This document shows positions 46,217-55,260 of a stretch of 55,788 nucleotides of DNA, one piece after another (position 1 is the first letter of the stretch; each line of letters opens with the position of its first letter). Location of the stretch: the IMG/VR virus record IMGVR_UViG_3300041997_000014, positions 1 through 55,788 of that record. One strand, 5' to 3'. The stretch comes from a virus. Made by a program: the position numbers and the translations under genes. The notes under the pieces were generated by a model. That model worked only from the letters and a program-made list of their open reading frames with translations. It was not told where the DNA came from and made no database searches.

Positions 46217-49200
46217 ATGGCCAACATGAATGTCGCGATGTCGCTGACGCTGGCGGACACCGCCAGCGCGCCGCTGCGTGCGTTCATCGGCATCGTCGAG
46301 CGCCTGCAGACCACCGCGAACCGTCTGGTGCCGCGGCTGGAGGCCATGGCTGCTGGCATCACGAACGTGATCCGCGCGGCCAGCAACAGCAGCGCCGTGG
46401 AGCGGCTGGCCGGCCACGTCGGCACGTTGAACGCCGCGCTCGGGAACACCCAGGCCGCGGCCCGTGGCGCGGCGACCGGCATTGGCAACGTGAGCGCGCG
46501 CGCATCGTCCGGGGGAACTGCGGTCTATGCGCTCGAGCAGGCCGTTGCGGCCATGACCGGAGCGCTGACCCGCGCCGCCGGTGTGATGACTTCGACGGCT
46601 GCAGGCATGCAGCAGATGGGCGCCGGCGCGCGGACTGGCGCCGGGCACCTGAACGCCGCCGGCGCTGCCGCGCAGACCGCGAACCAGCACTTCAGCTCGC
46701 TCCGGCAGACCATGGTCGGCATGGCGCAGCTGTGGGGCGCCATGAAGCTCAAGGACGGCTTCGTGGCTTCGGTCACCGGCGCGTCCGCCTTCGAGACCAG
46801 CAAAGCCCGCGCGCAGACGATGGGCCTGACGGACAGCGAGCGCGCGCGCATCGAGACCGCAGCGCTCGCGGCGAAAACGCTGGTGCCGCAGTTCGACCGC
46901 CGGCAGACGTTCGAGATGGCGATCGACCTCAAGAACGCCATGAACTCGCTCGACAACGCCCTGAAGGTGTTGCCCGAGATGGCCCAGTTCGCGCAGAACC
47001 TGAAGAGCCAGACCAAGGACGGGAAGATCGACGACAACATCCTCGTCAACGTCGGCAAGATCCTCCAGCAGCGCGGCGCCGTGACCGATCCGGCCAAGAT
47101 GCGCGCCGAGGCCGACATGCTGCTCAAGATCATGACAGCCACGCAGGGCCGCGTGAACGTCGAGACGATGTTCAGCAACCTGTCCCAGATGAAGGGCGCG
47201 CTGTCGGGCGACAACGTCAGCCGCGACTTCCTGCCGGTGCTCGCCGGCCTGGCCGAGATGAACCGCAACGGCAACGGCGGCACGCTGGGCACGCAGCTGA
47301 CGACCATGGCCCGCTACGTGATGGGCAACGTCGCGAACGGCATGAGCGCCAAGGAGGCGCACCGCCTGGGCCTGCTCGAGCATGAGCCGCAGTGGAACAC
47401 CCTGGGCAACATCGACCTGAAGAAGTCCGAGTTGCGCATGAAGGGCTCGGCGCTGTTCCAGCAGAACCCGCTGGAGTGGGTCAAGCAGTTCCTGCTGCCA
47501 GCCATCGCGCGGTCCGGCGCCGACATGGGCGACGCGAACGAGATCAACGCCATCATCAACCGGATCTTCAAGGACCGGAATGCCGGCGAGATCGCCGGCA
47601 CCATGGCGACGAAGCACCGCCAACTCGACGCCGACGCGGCCAACGTGAACCGCGCGCTGGGCAGCAAGGAGCAGACCGAGATCAACTCCCAGACCTCGCA
47701 GGCGAAGTGGGACGCGCTGACCGGCAAGCTGCGCGACCTGGCGATCGTCGTCGGCGAGAAGCTGCTCCCCCCGCTGCGCCTCGTGGCCGACGTGCTCGCG
47801 AAGATGTTCGACGGCGTCGGTGCCTTCTTCAAGGCCTTCCCGGCCAGCGCGACGTTCCTCGTCTGGGTCACGGCACTCGGTGCTGTCGGCCTGGCGGTGC
47901 GCGGCTTCATGGGCCTGTTCGGGATCCTTGGCACCTTCAGCGGGCTGATCGGTGGCGTGGGCACCGCGGCCACTGCCGCGGGCGCCGCGGCCGGTACCGG
48001 TTTCTTCGCCCGGCTGGCCGCCGGGTTCGCTTCCTTCGGTGGCTTCGGCGTGCTGATGACCAGGCTCGCCGGCGTGGTGGCTTTCGCCTTCACGCGCATG
48101 ATCCCGCTGGTCGGGGTGCTGCTGCTGGCCTGGGACTTCGCGAAGATCCTCGGCAACGTCGAAGTCTTCGGCAAGAGCCTGAAGGCCTGGGCCGGCGACT
48201 TGGTGGACTTCATCATCGGCCGCTTCAAGTCGATGTTCAGCTTCATGGCCGCGGCCTTCGAGGCTGGCCACGCCGCTGGGCGCGCCATCGCTGACGCGCT
48301 CCGCATCCCGAGCGGTGACGCGCGCCCCGGCCCGCGCCGCGGCGGCAACGCTGCGGAGCGCCGCGGGCTGGTCTACGTGGCGGCGGGGGAGGGTGGCACG
48401 GCCGGCGACTTCGCTCGGGTCGATCGCGCGCCTGACGCTGGCCGCCTCGATGGCCGCGCCGTTTTCGACGGCGCCTACCGCGGCATGCGGTCGGACGCGC
48501 GCGCGCCGGCAGCCCCTTCGATTGGTGCTGGGACTGGCGCCGCGGGCTCAACTGGCGGCGGCGGTGGTGGTGGTGGTGGGATGCGTGCTGTCCGCACGCC
48601 TGATGGCGCCATCGTGCTGACCCCTGTCGAGCCGCGCAATGCGCCTTCGTCCATCGACAGCCTGGGACCGATCACCGTCGATGCTCCGAGCGTCGGCAGC
48701 GCCATCGGCGCGCTGCCAAGCCCCGAGGTGTTGACGCAGGTCGCAGCCGCGGTGGTGGAGGTGACCCGGGCCACCAGCGACATGTCGCGCTCGATGGCCG
48801 ACGCGGCGCGCTCCGGCTTCGGTGACATGTTCTCCAGCATCCTGCGCGGCAGCGAGAGCGGCGGCAAGGCGATCGAGCGCTTCTTTCAGAACATGAAGAA
48901 CCGCTTCCTGGACATGATCGGCCAGAAGCTCGGCGACGCCCTCTTCGAGTCGCTGTTCGGCAGCATGCTCAGTGGAGGCAAGGGCGGCAAGGGCGGCGGC
49001 GACGGCGGCTGGCTGGGCATGCTGTTCAAGGGTGTCGGCATGCTGTTCGGTGGCAGCAGCAGCGGCGGCGGCGCGAGCGGCGCCAGCATGGACGGCTGGG
49101 TCAGCGGCGGCGGGTACTCGGTGGGTGGCGCCGGCGCCGGCATGGCCACCGGCACGAACTACGTGCCGCGCGACATGGTGGCGGTGATCCACAAGGGCGA

Positions 49201-49363
49201 GGCGATCGTGCCGGCGAAGTTCAACCCGGCCGCGATGGGCCTGGGCGCCGGCGGAGGCATGCCCAGCAGCCTCAACGTCACGTTCGACCGCAGCATGCGC
49301 AACGAACGCGTCATCGACCTGCTGGACGCGCACATCCAGCGCGAGCTGGCCACGCGCGGCTGA
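46217..49363 (+). CDS. Tape measure protein
   Basis: The 1048-residue protein sets tail length. Helical Ala-rich repeats fill the first 250 residues, charged helices follow to about 520, a hydrophobic group (about 545-660, with FLVWVTALGAVGLAVRGFMG and MIPLVGVLLLAWDFAKILG) forms membrane-type segments, then a Gly/Pro-rich linker with a GGGGGGGG run near 780, and a C-terminal domain with the characteristic DMVAVIHKGEAIVPAKF. The last part is trimmed in some phages. It follows the frameshifted chaperones, as in lambda H. Confidence 0.95.
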   Translation: MANMNVAMSLTLADTASAPLRAFIGIVERLQTTANRLVPRLEAMAAGITNVIRAASNSSAVERLAGHVGTLNAALGNTQAAARGAATGIGNVSARASSGGTAVYALEQAVAAMTGALTRAAGVMTSTAAGMQQMGAGARTGAGHLNAAGAAAQTANQHFSSLRQTMVGMAQLWGAMKLKDGFVASVTGASAFETSKARAQTMGLTDSERARIETAALAAKTLVPQFDRRQTFEMAIDLKNAMNSLDNALKVLPEMAQFAQNLKSQTKDGKIDDNILVNVGKILQQRGAVTDPAKMRAEADMLLKIMTATQGRVNVETMFSNLSQMKGALSGDNVSRDFLPVLAGLAEMNRNGNGGTLGTQLTTMARYVMGNVANGMSAKEAHRLGLLEHEPQWNTLGNIDLKKSELRMKGSALFQQNPLEWVKQFLLPAIARSGADMGDANEINAIINRIFKDRNAGEIAGTMATKHRQLDADAANVNRALGSKEQTEINSQTSQAKWDALTGKLRDLAIVVGEKLLPPLRLVADVLAKMFDGVGAFFKAFPASATFLVWVTALGAVGLAVRGFMGLFGILGTFSGLIGGVGTAATAAGAAAGTGFFARLAAGFASFGGFGVLMTRLAGVVAFAFTRMIPLVGVLLLAWDFAKILGNVEVFGKSLKAWAGDLVDFIIGRFKSMFSFMAAAFEAGHAAGRAIADALRIPSGDARPGPRRGGNAAERRGLVYVAAGEGGTAGDFARVDRAPDAGRLDGRAVFDGAYRGMRSDARAPAAPSIGAGTGAAGSTGGGGGGGGGMRAVRTPDGAIVLTPVEPRNAPSSIDSLGPITVDAPSVGSAIGALPSPEVLTQVAAAVVEVTRATSDMSRSMADAARSGFGDMFSSILRGSESGGKAIERFFQNMKNRFLDMIGQKLGDALFESLFGSMLSGGKGGKGGGDGGWLGMLFKGVGMLFGGSSSGGGASGASMDGWVSGGGYSVGGAGAGMATGTNYVPRDMVAVIHKGEAIVPAKFNPAAMGLGAGGGMPSSLNVTFDRSMRNERVIDLLDAHIQRELATRG

Positions 49364-49584
49364 TGGCATCCCTGACCGCCTATCCGCGGAACGTGCGCGC
49401 GGACGGCACGGCGCTGCTCGTGTTCAAGGGGCCACCCGACGTCGCGGTCGCCTGGGCGGTGAGCGGCTCGGGGGCCATTTCGGACGAGAGCCTCTACACC
49501 GACTCGCAAGGCCTGGCTTCGGCGAAGTACACGCCCGGCACGGTCGGCGCGACGGTGACGGTCACGGTGACGCATGGCGCTTGA
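49363..49584 (+). CDS. Single Ig-like domain protein
   Basis: The 73-residue protein is one bacterial Ig-like (Big_1/invasin-type) domain: LTAYPRNVRADGTALLVFKG, AVSGSGAISDESLYTDSQGL and GATVTVTVTHG. The same domain type forms the C-termini of the next two proteins. The ATG overlaps the tape measure stop and its end overlaps the next gene. Probably a virion protein exposed on the tail. Confidence 0.7.
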   Translation: MASLTAYPRNVRADGTALLVFKGPPDVAVAWAVSGSGAISDESLYTDSQGLASAKYTPGTVGATVTVTVTHGA

Positions 49585-50515
49585 ACTGCTGCACGGCCCG
49601 GCGCCGATCCAGAAGCTGGACGAGACGGCGATCACCGACTGCACCGGCTGGCATCAGGCGGCCTGGGACGACTCGGTCGGCCTCATGACGTACAGCCTGA
49701 CCATGGGTGGCATGTGCGTCGTGCAGATGGACGGCACGATCTGCCTGCGCAGCTCCTACGCGCCGCAGACCATCGCGCTCGACCTGCAGGACGACGGCCA
49801 CTACCTCACGGTGCACGGGACGAATCAGTACATCTCCGACTTCCGCAAGCAGTCCTGCACGCGCGGCGACCTGATCGGCAGCGGTGCTGTGAACTACGCC
49901 TACCAGATCGTCTGCCGCACCGATGATCGCTACATCCAGGCCATCGGCAACCTGATCCATTCGAAGGTGCTGGCCAGCAGCGCGACCAACACCTTCCCGC
50001 TCGAGTACACGCTGTCGATCACGCGCTCGCTGCCGGGGTTTGGCGCCGCGGTGTCGAAGATGGCCGAGCACGATGTGATCGCCATCGCGCTGCAGAGCGG
50101 TGAGATCGTCTACTACAACGTCGCCACCCAGACGCAGCTCGACCGGCACGACTACATCCCGGCGAACAAGGGCGCGTGGTACTCGCAGAAGCACGGCGTG
50201 TTCGTCGCGCTGTTCGCCGACGGCACCATCAGCGTCTATGCCGCCACGCCGCTGCCGGACTCGCTGTCGGACATCGAAGACGACGACTCGGACCCGGACC
50301 GCGGCCAGGTGTTCAAGGTCAAGGTGCAGGTGCTGGGCGACGAAGGCGAGCCGTGCCCGGGTGAACTGATCGAATGGTCGAAGCTCGGCTCCGGCGACCT
50401 GACCGCGACGCAGAGCGAGACCGACGCAGATGGCTGGGCCCGCACCGGCTACGCGATCCCGACCAGCGCCACTGTGGGCGGCAGTTTCGACATCACCGCC
50501 GAGTTGAAGTTCTGA
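49574..50515 (+). CDS. Tail protein with C-terminal Ig-like domain
   Basis: The 313-residue protein has a beta-rich main domain (about residues 1-235; includes YQIVCRTDDRYIQAIGNLIH and IIYYNVATQTQLDRH-type segments) and a C-terminal Ig-like domain (about 250-313: FKVKVQVLGDEGEPCPGELI, ATQSETDADGWARTGY, SFDITAELKF). It follows the tape measure, where distal tail or tail-tip proteins are encoded. The main domain probably folds as a propeller or sandwich. Confidence 0.65.
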   Translation: MALELLHGPAPIQKLDETAITDCTGWHQAAWDDSVGLMTYSLTMGGMCVVQMDGTICLRSSYAPQTIALDLQDDGHYLTVHGTNQYISDFRKQSCTRGDLIGSGAVNYAYQIVCRTDDRYIQAIGNLIHSKVLASSATNTFPLEYTLSITRSLPGFGAAVSKMAEHDVIAIALQSGEIVYYNVATQTQLDRHDYIPANKGAWYSQKHGVFVALFADGTISVYAATPLPDSLSDIEDDDSDPDRGQVFKVKVQVLGDEGEPCPGELIEWSKLGSGDLTATQSETDADGWARTGYAIPTSATVGGSFDITAELKF

Positions 50516-50520
50516 GAGCC

Positions 50521-51657
50521 ATGTTCCGACAGAACTTCACCTCAGACCTGATCCAGTACCGGGACTGGCCGGAGGATTGGGTCGAGACGGTGCACGGCGA
50601 CGGCGGCACGGTCACCTACGTGACGCGCAGCTACACGCCCGTCTACTGGCCAGACCTCTGGCCGCTGAACCAGGTCGAGAGCATCGCGTTCGTGCGCGGC
50701 ATGTTCACGATGCCGCAGCCGACGCCGACGTCGCCGTTCATCATCTGCGTGCTGGCGCAGCACCTGATCACGTCGTTCCCAGCCAACGAAGGCCGAATCC
50801 ATCAGTGGGACGGCATGACCGGGGCGTACATCGGGGCGGTCCTGAACCCCGATGGCGGGTTGGGCGAACTCTTCAACGGCGCGCTGACGCAGGGCCCGGA
50901 TGGCGCGATCTGGCAGGAGTCGCACTACATCACCTCGAGCTTTTTCGAGAAGAGCCGGACCACGTTCGCAGAGATCCCTGGGACGCGGCACTACGCCTCC
51001 GAGTTCGGGCAGACCGCGCTGTTCCATCACCTGGTCGACAAGTCGGTCAGCCCGAACCTGCTGGTCACAACGACCGGCACCGACCTGGCGCTCGCCATCC
51101 TCAACGTCTTCGACATGACCTCCAAAGAGGTGGTGCGGCAAATCCACTTGAGCGGCAACGTGCGCCAGCTCGTGGCCGAAGACGATGGCAAGTGCTTCGC
51201 GGTGCTCACCAACAACATGGTCAACAGCGTCAACTACCTGACGGGCGAGATCCTCGCGACATTCAGGGCACCGCTGGACTATCACGCGAGCACGCTATAT
51301 GCGTGGTCGAAACAGCTGCGCCGGTTCCTGGCGTTCTCCTACGAGGAAGACGACGAGGCCGGCGAGTGCCAGTGCCGAGTCATCGGCTTCCACCCAGTAC
51401 CGCTGGCGGTGAAGCTGACCGCGCCGATCCCGCTGCGGGCGCCTCGCAAGCACCGCAAGATCCCGGTCCTCGTGCGCGCCATCGGTGACGCCGGCGAGCC
51501 CATCTCTTCCACCCGCATCACCGTCACCGCCAGCGATGGCGCGACGTTGGTGCGCTTCGCGCAGCCTGACGCGGCCGGCGACGCGCTGATCACGATCCAG
51601 TGCGATGCCGACGGCGATGGCACCGTGAACGCGAGCGCCGAGGTAATCGACACATGA
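50521..51657 (+). CDS. Tail protein: probable beta-propeller plus Ig-like domain
   Basis: The 378-residue protein begins MFRQNFTSDLIQYRDWPEDW. Residues 40-290 repeat short blade-like units (IHQWDGMTGAYIGAVLNPDG, LAILNVFDMTSKEVVRQIHL, VNSVNYLTGEILATFRAPLD) consistent with a WD/PQQ-type propeller. Residues about 305-378 are an Ig-like domain (IPVLVRAIGDAGEPISSTRI, TVNASAEVID). Paralogous in architecture to the protein at 49574-50515. Likely tail tip; target unknown. Confidence 0.65.
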   Translation: MFRQNFTSDLIQYRDWPEDWVETVHGDGGTVTYVTRSYTPVYWPDLWPLNQVESIAFVRGMFTMPQPTPTSPFIICVLAQHLITSFPANEGRIHQWDGMTGAYIGAVLNPDGGLGELFNGALTQGPDGAIWQESHYITSSFFEKSRTTFAEIPGTRHYASEFGQTALFHHLVDKSVSPNLLVTTTGTDLALAILNVFDMTSKEVVRQIHLSGNVRQLVAEDDGKCFAVLTNNMVNSVNYLTGEILATFRAPLDYHASTLYAWSKQLRRFLAFSYEEDDEAGECQCRVIGFHPVPLAVKLTAPIPLRAPRKHRKIPVLVRAIGDAGEPISSTRITVTASDGATLVRFAQPDAAGDALITIQCDADGDGTVNASAEVIDT

Positions 51658-52193
51658 CGACGCTCACCACGACCGGCACCTTCACGATCGGCGACGGCAC
51701 GCTGGCCGAAACGTCCACCACCCTGCACATCCTGCCCGCGGCCGGCGTCGGCTCCGGCCCTGGCCGGCTGATTCACCCGACGCTGGGCACCTACGACTAC
51801 GCCCGCCCGCCTGACGTGTGGGTCAACGTCGACGGCGACGTGATCATCCCGCCGGTGTGGGCTTCGGCGAAGACGCTCAAGGGGGCGGCGAACACGCTCT
51901 TCGCTGGCGACATCCGCGATGTGGTGGTCGACGAGCAATGGACCCAGTCGGTGGCCGTGGAACTGGCCATGGCGCGCATGCTGATTGCGATGTGGCAGAG
52001 CCCGCCCGACCCGGCCGACGGCTTCGTGCAGTGGTATCCCAGCTATGCGAACGACCTCGGCTTCAAGGTCGTGCTGCTGGACCTGACGATCGGGCAGGGC
52101 GGCGGCATCTCCTTCACGCCGCTGGTCAAGAACGGTAGCGGCTTCGTGCGTGGGCCCGTGCGGCTCAAGATGCGCATCGTCGATCGGGTCTGA
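51654..52193 (+). CDS. Tail-tip protein, unknown function
   Basis: The 179-residue protein is beta-rich (TTTGTFTIGDGTLAETSTTL) with a helix VAVELAMARMLIAMWQSPPD and a closing strand region LTIGQGGGISFTPLVKNGSG. It sits between the propeller protein and the hub-like protein and overlaps the former by ATGA. No family named. Confidence 0.55.
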   Translation: MTTLTTTGTFTIGDGTLAETSTTLHILPAAGVGSGPGRLIHPTLGTYDYARPPDVWVNVDGDVIIPPVWASAKTLKGAANTLFAGDIRDVVVDEQWTQSVAVELAMARMLIAMWQSPPDPADGFVQWYPSYANDLGFKVVLLDLTIGQGGGISFTPLVKNGSGFVRGPVRLKMRIVDRV

Positions 52194-52194
52194 C

Positions 52195-53640
52195 GTGGAT
52201 TCGGACTGGTCGCCCATCGCGCTGGATTCCAAGCGCGAGGTCACGGTGTTCCTGCACGACGCCACGCCGCTGGAGGTGCTGCAGGAGAGCAGCACCGGTG
52301 TCGACATCACCCGGCACGTCGAATCGGGCCGGCAGTCAGCGAAGGAATGCAGCCTCACGCTGCGCTGGCACCACGAGCTCACCGGCGTCGACGAGCCGAC
52401 CATCGACCAGGTGATCGAGGTCCGGCTGTCGGACCAGCAGCTGTGGGTCGGCGTCCTGCAGACGATCGACGACTACCGCACCGAGAGCGGCGAGCGGTCG
52501 ATGCGCGTCGTGGCCCGGTCGCGCGATGCCACGCCGTTGTGGCGCAACACCCGGCGCGTGACGCCGATCTACCCCCTGGCCACGTCGGTCAGCTACATCG
52601 CCGAGCAGGTGGCGCTGGCGATCGGTCTGGACGCCGCGGAGATCAGCCTGCCAGACGTCGGCATCTACACGGTGCACAGCAACACCCAGCTGGCCGACCT
52701 GACGCCATGGCAGATGCTGACGACGCTGCTGCAGCCGGCCGGCCTGGAGCCCTTCGTCACGGCGCGCGGCCGGCTCGGCGCGATCAGCCGCGACACGCAG
52801 CGACCGGCCGACATCGTGATCGCCGACGAGCGCCGCCTGCTGCGAATCGGTGGCTCGAAAGGCCGCCCGACCATCTCCGAGGTGCAGGTGAAGTGGCTCG
52901 ATCCGCTGCTGACCGAGGTGGCGCAGCAGACGCAGATCCTCGGGCAGGCGACGATCACTGCCGGCTTCTTCCAGGTGAAGCAGAAGAAGAAGATCACTTT
53001 CAGCCAGGATGAGCGGCAGCGCGCGCGCGACACCTACCTGGTGGTCCGCCAGTCGGCGAACTCCGGCCTCCTGCGGGTGTGCAAGGAAGAGTATGCGCAG
53101 ACGACCCAGCAGGCCGGCGAGATCAGGCTCACCACGCACTACTGGGTGCCGGCGCTGGCCACCTATGCGATGTTCCTGAAGCTGCAGGCGCACTCGACGC
53201 CAGACGGCGTGGCCGGCGCGGCCACCATCCCCGCGGGCCGGCTGATGGAGTACGCAGCCGACGCCACGCTGTTCCTGACGATGATGTCCATCGGCACCGG
53301 GCAGTACGAGGTCTGGGGCACGCCTTTCGACTACGTCCACGCCCGCAATACGACGTCGGCCTACAACAAGGCCACGAAGCCCTGGGCCGTCAACGTCGCC
53401 GAGATCGAAAACGACTTCGTGACCAACGACGCGCAGGCCAAGTCGTTCGCGGTGCGCGAACTGATCTACGAGTACCGCGCGGCATCGTCGTGGGGCCTGA
53501 CGATCGTCGATGACCCGCGCATCGAGCCGGGCGACATCATCGAGATGCCGGAAGGCGAGCGGGTCTACGTGACCGACTATGCGCGCGAGATCAAGAACGG
53601 CGCGCCGGCCGTGCTCGACGTGCAGGGTTTCAGGGTCTGA
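52195..53640 (+). CDS. Baseplate/tail hub protein (gpD/gp44-like)
   Basis: The 481-residue protein resembles hub proteins of the late-control D type: VFLHDATPLEVLQESSTGVD, then a first barrel LWVGVLQTIDDYRTESGERS, a helical linker with VSYIAEQVALAIGLDAAEI, LADLTPWQMLTTLLQPAGLE and a second barrel ILGQATITAGFFQVKQKKKI, and a C-terminal barrel with RIEPGDIIEMPEGERVYVTD. It would form the centre of the tail tip. The GTG start follows the preceding stop by one base. Confidence 0.7.
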   Translation: MDSDWSPIALDSKREVTVFLHDATPLEVLQESSTGVDITRHVESGRQSAKECSLTLRWHHELTGVDEPTIDQVIEVRLSDQQLWVGVLQTIDDYRTESGERSMRVVARSRDATPLWRNTRRVTPIYPLATSVSYIAEQVALAIGLDAAEISLPDVGIYTVHSNTQLADLTPWQMLTTLLQPAGLEPFVTARGRLGAISRDTQRPADIVIADERRLLRIGGSKGRPTISEVQVKWLDPLLTEVAQQTQILGQATITAGFFQVKQKKKITFSQDERQRARDTYLVVRQSANSGLLRVCKEEYAQTTQQAGEIRLTTHYWVPALATYAMFLKLQAHSTPDGVAGAATIPAGRLMEYAADATLFLTMMSIGTGQYEVWGTPFDYVHARNTTSAYNKATKPWAVNVAEIENDFVTNDAQAKSFAVRELIYEYRAASSWGLTIVDDPRIEPGDIIEMPEGERVYVTDYAREIKNGAPAVLDVQGFRV

Positions 53641-53643
53641 GGC

Positions 53644-55251
53644 ATGGGCACGCTCACCTACCTGATGCGCGCCCAGTTGCGCGACGCGCGCAAGGAACTG
53701 AACGGCAAGATCCTGACGCGGCCGCAGCTGCTGGTCACCGATGGCACCAACCTGATCTATGCCTGCGACGTCGACATCGGCGTGCGCGATCCGAAGGGCG
53801 ACGACCAGGTGAACCTCCTGGTCGATCAATTCAACACGATCCTTCGGAACGTCCCGGTCGCTCGCTCTGACTACCAGCTGATTTACGCGGAGGTGGGCGC
53901 AGCGGTGCGCTTGCGGCGCAACGACTCGGGCCAGTACGAGATCTTCGGATTCAGCGACGAGATGCCGGGCAAGTACGTGCGCATCGGCGTCGACCTCGAG
54001 GACCTGGCGCTCGACCCGGACGAGGATGTGTCCGTCGTTGGCCGCGTGGTCGCCTATGGCGACCTGATCGACTTCGGCCTCTACGGCGAGGTGCCCTACG
54101 GCATGACCGCGCTGTACGTCGGTGACACCCTGATCGACACCAGCGCACCGCCGACGCCGCCGGAGTCCGAAGAGGACGACGGCACGCTGATCGGCGAGGG
54201 CGAGATCACCGAGCCGACGCAGCCGATCAACGGCACCGGCTGGGATGTGGTCGAGAGCCGGATCCTGCGCAACATCCTGTCGAGTGGCGGCACCGTCACG
54301 CACGTCTATTTCCAGTACCTCTTCAACACGACGTCGAGCGAATGGGAGTGGGTCGAGATCAAGAACCTGACCGGCTCGAGCCTCGATGCGTGGTTCAACC
54401 AGGCGAGCGCGAAGTTCGCAATCGCCAACGGCTGGAGCCTGAGCCTCACGCCGCTGGCGGTCGGCGTGCACGCGGTGCGCTGGAAGAAGGATCAGGTCGA
54501 GGTCTTCGACGGCATCACCTACGGCGACGTGATGCGCGACCCCGAGTTGGTCACGCCGTCGATCGCCTTCGAGTTCCCGCGGGTCATGGGCTCCGACGGC
54601 AGCAAGTTCGTGCTGATCGGCGACGACAGCCACGTCTACAGCTCGACCGACGGCGAGACCTGGACGAGCGAGGGAGCGATGGCTGGGCCCAGTTTCCCGG
54701 CGCACATCGGCAGCGCCACGGACGTCACAGCCGACATCAACAGCGGGCTGCTGAACATCAGCGGGCGCTGGTTCCTGGCCTACGGCCAGGGCCTGTACTA
54801 CACCGACGACGGCGATGCCCAAGCGGGCTGGGGCAGGCCGCTCGGGCTGCCGTCCGAACTGACCTCGGGCCGGTACGCGAACACGCTGATCGTGCACAGC
54901 GGCTACCTCTATGCGGCGGTGGTTGGCGAAGCGGCCGGCATGACGCAGATCTACCGTTCCGACGACCTCGGCGACACCTTCACGCTGCACTCGGCGATCC
55001 CGGGCGAGATCTTCCGATTCCACGTCGGGGTGCTGGGCAACCTGTACGCGATCACGAAGAACTACACCGCCTTCCGGCTCTCTGGCGGCGCCTGGGTCGT
55101 GGACACCGACATGCGCGTGCCGTACCCAGCCTTCCGGCACGACGACGACAACACCTACTTCACCGCGCTCGCGCCGAGCGGCCTGGTGGGGGCGTACTTC
55201 GCCAACTCCGAAACCATCGTTCCGATCGTGCCGCCGGCGGCATTCGGTTGA
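53644..55251 (+). CDS. Tail-tip protein with BNR/Asp-box beta-propeller
   Basis: The 535-residue protein has an N-terminal tail-attachment domain (about residues 1-165) and a linker, then from about 300 a propeller with Asp-box-like motifs: VYSSTDGETWTSEG, LYYTDDGDAQAGW and IYRSDDLGDTFTLH. Such sialidase-type propellers bind or trim glycans. It lies directly before the fibre gene, so a role in receptor recognition is likely. Catalytic residues of sialidases are not evident. Confidence 0.75.
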   Translation: MGTLTYLMRAQLRDARKELNGKILTRPQLLVTDGTNLIYACDVDIGVRDPKGDDQVNLLVDQFNTILRNVPVARSDYQLIYAEVGAAVRLRRNDSGQYEIFGFSDEMPGKYVRIGVDLEDLALDPDEDVSVVGRVVAYGDLIDFGLYGEVPYGMTALYVGDTLIDTSAPPTPPESEEDDGTLIGEGEITEPTQPINGTGWDVVESRILRNILSSGGTVTHVYFQYLFNTTSSEWEWVEIKNLTGSSLDAWFNQASAKFAIANGWSLSLTPLAVGVHAVRWKKDQVEVFDGITYGDVMRDPELVTPSIAFEFPRVMGSDGSKFVLIGDDSHVYSSTDGETWTSEGAMAGPSFPAHIGSATDVTADINSGLLNISGRWFLAYGQGLYYTDDGDAQAGWGRPLGLPSELTSGRYANTLIVHSGYLYAAVVGEAAGMTQIYRSDDLGDTFTLHSAIPGEIFRFHVGVLGNLYAITKNYTAFRLSGGAWVVDTDMRVPYPAFRHDDDNTYFTALAPSGLVGAYFANSETIVPIVPPAAFG

Positions 55252-55260
55252 GGAAAGCTC

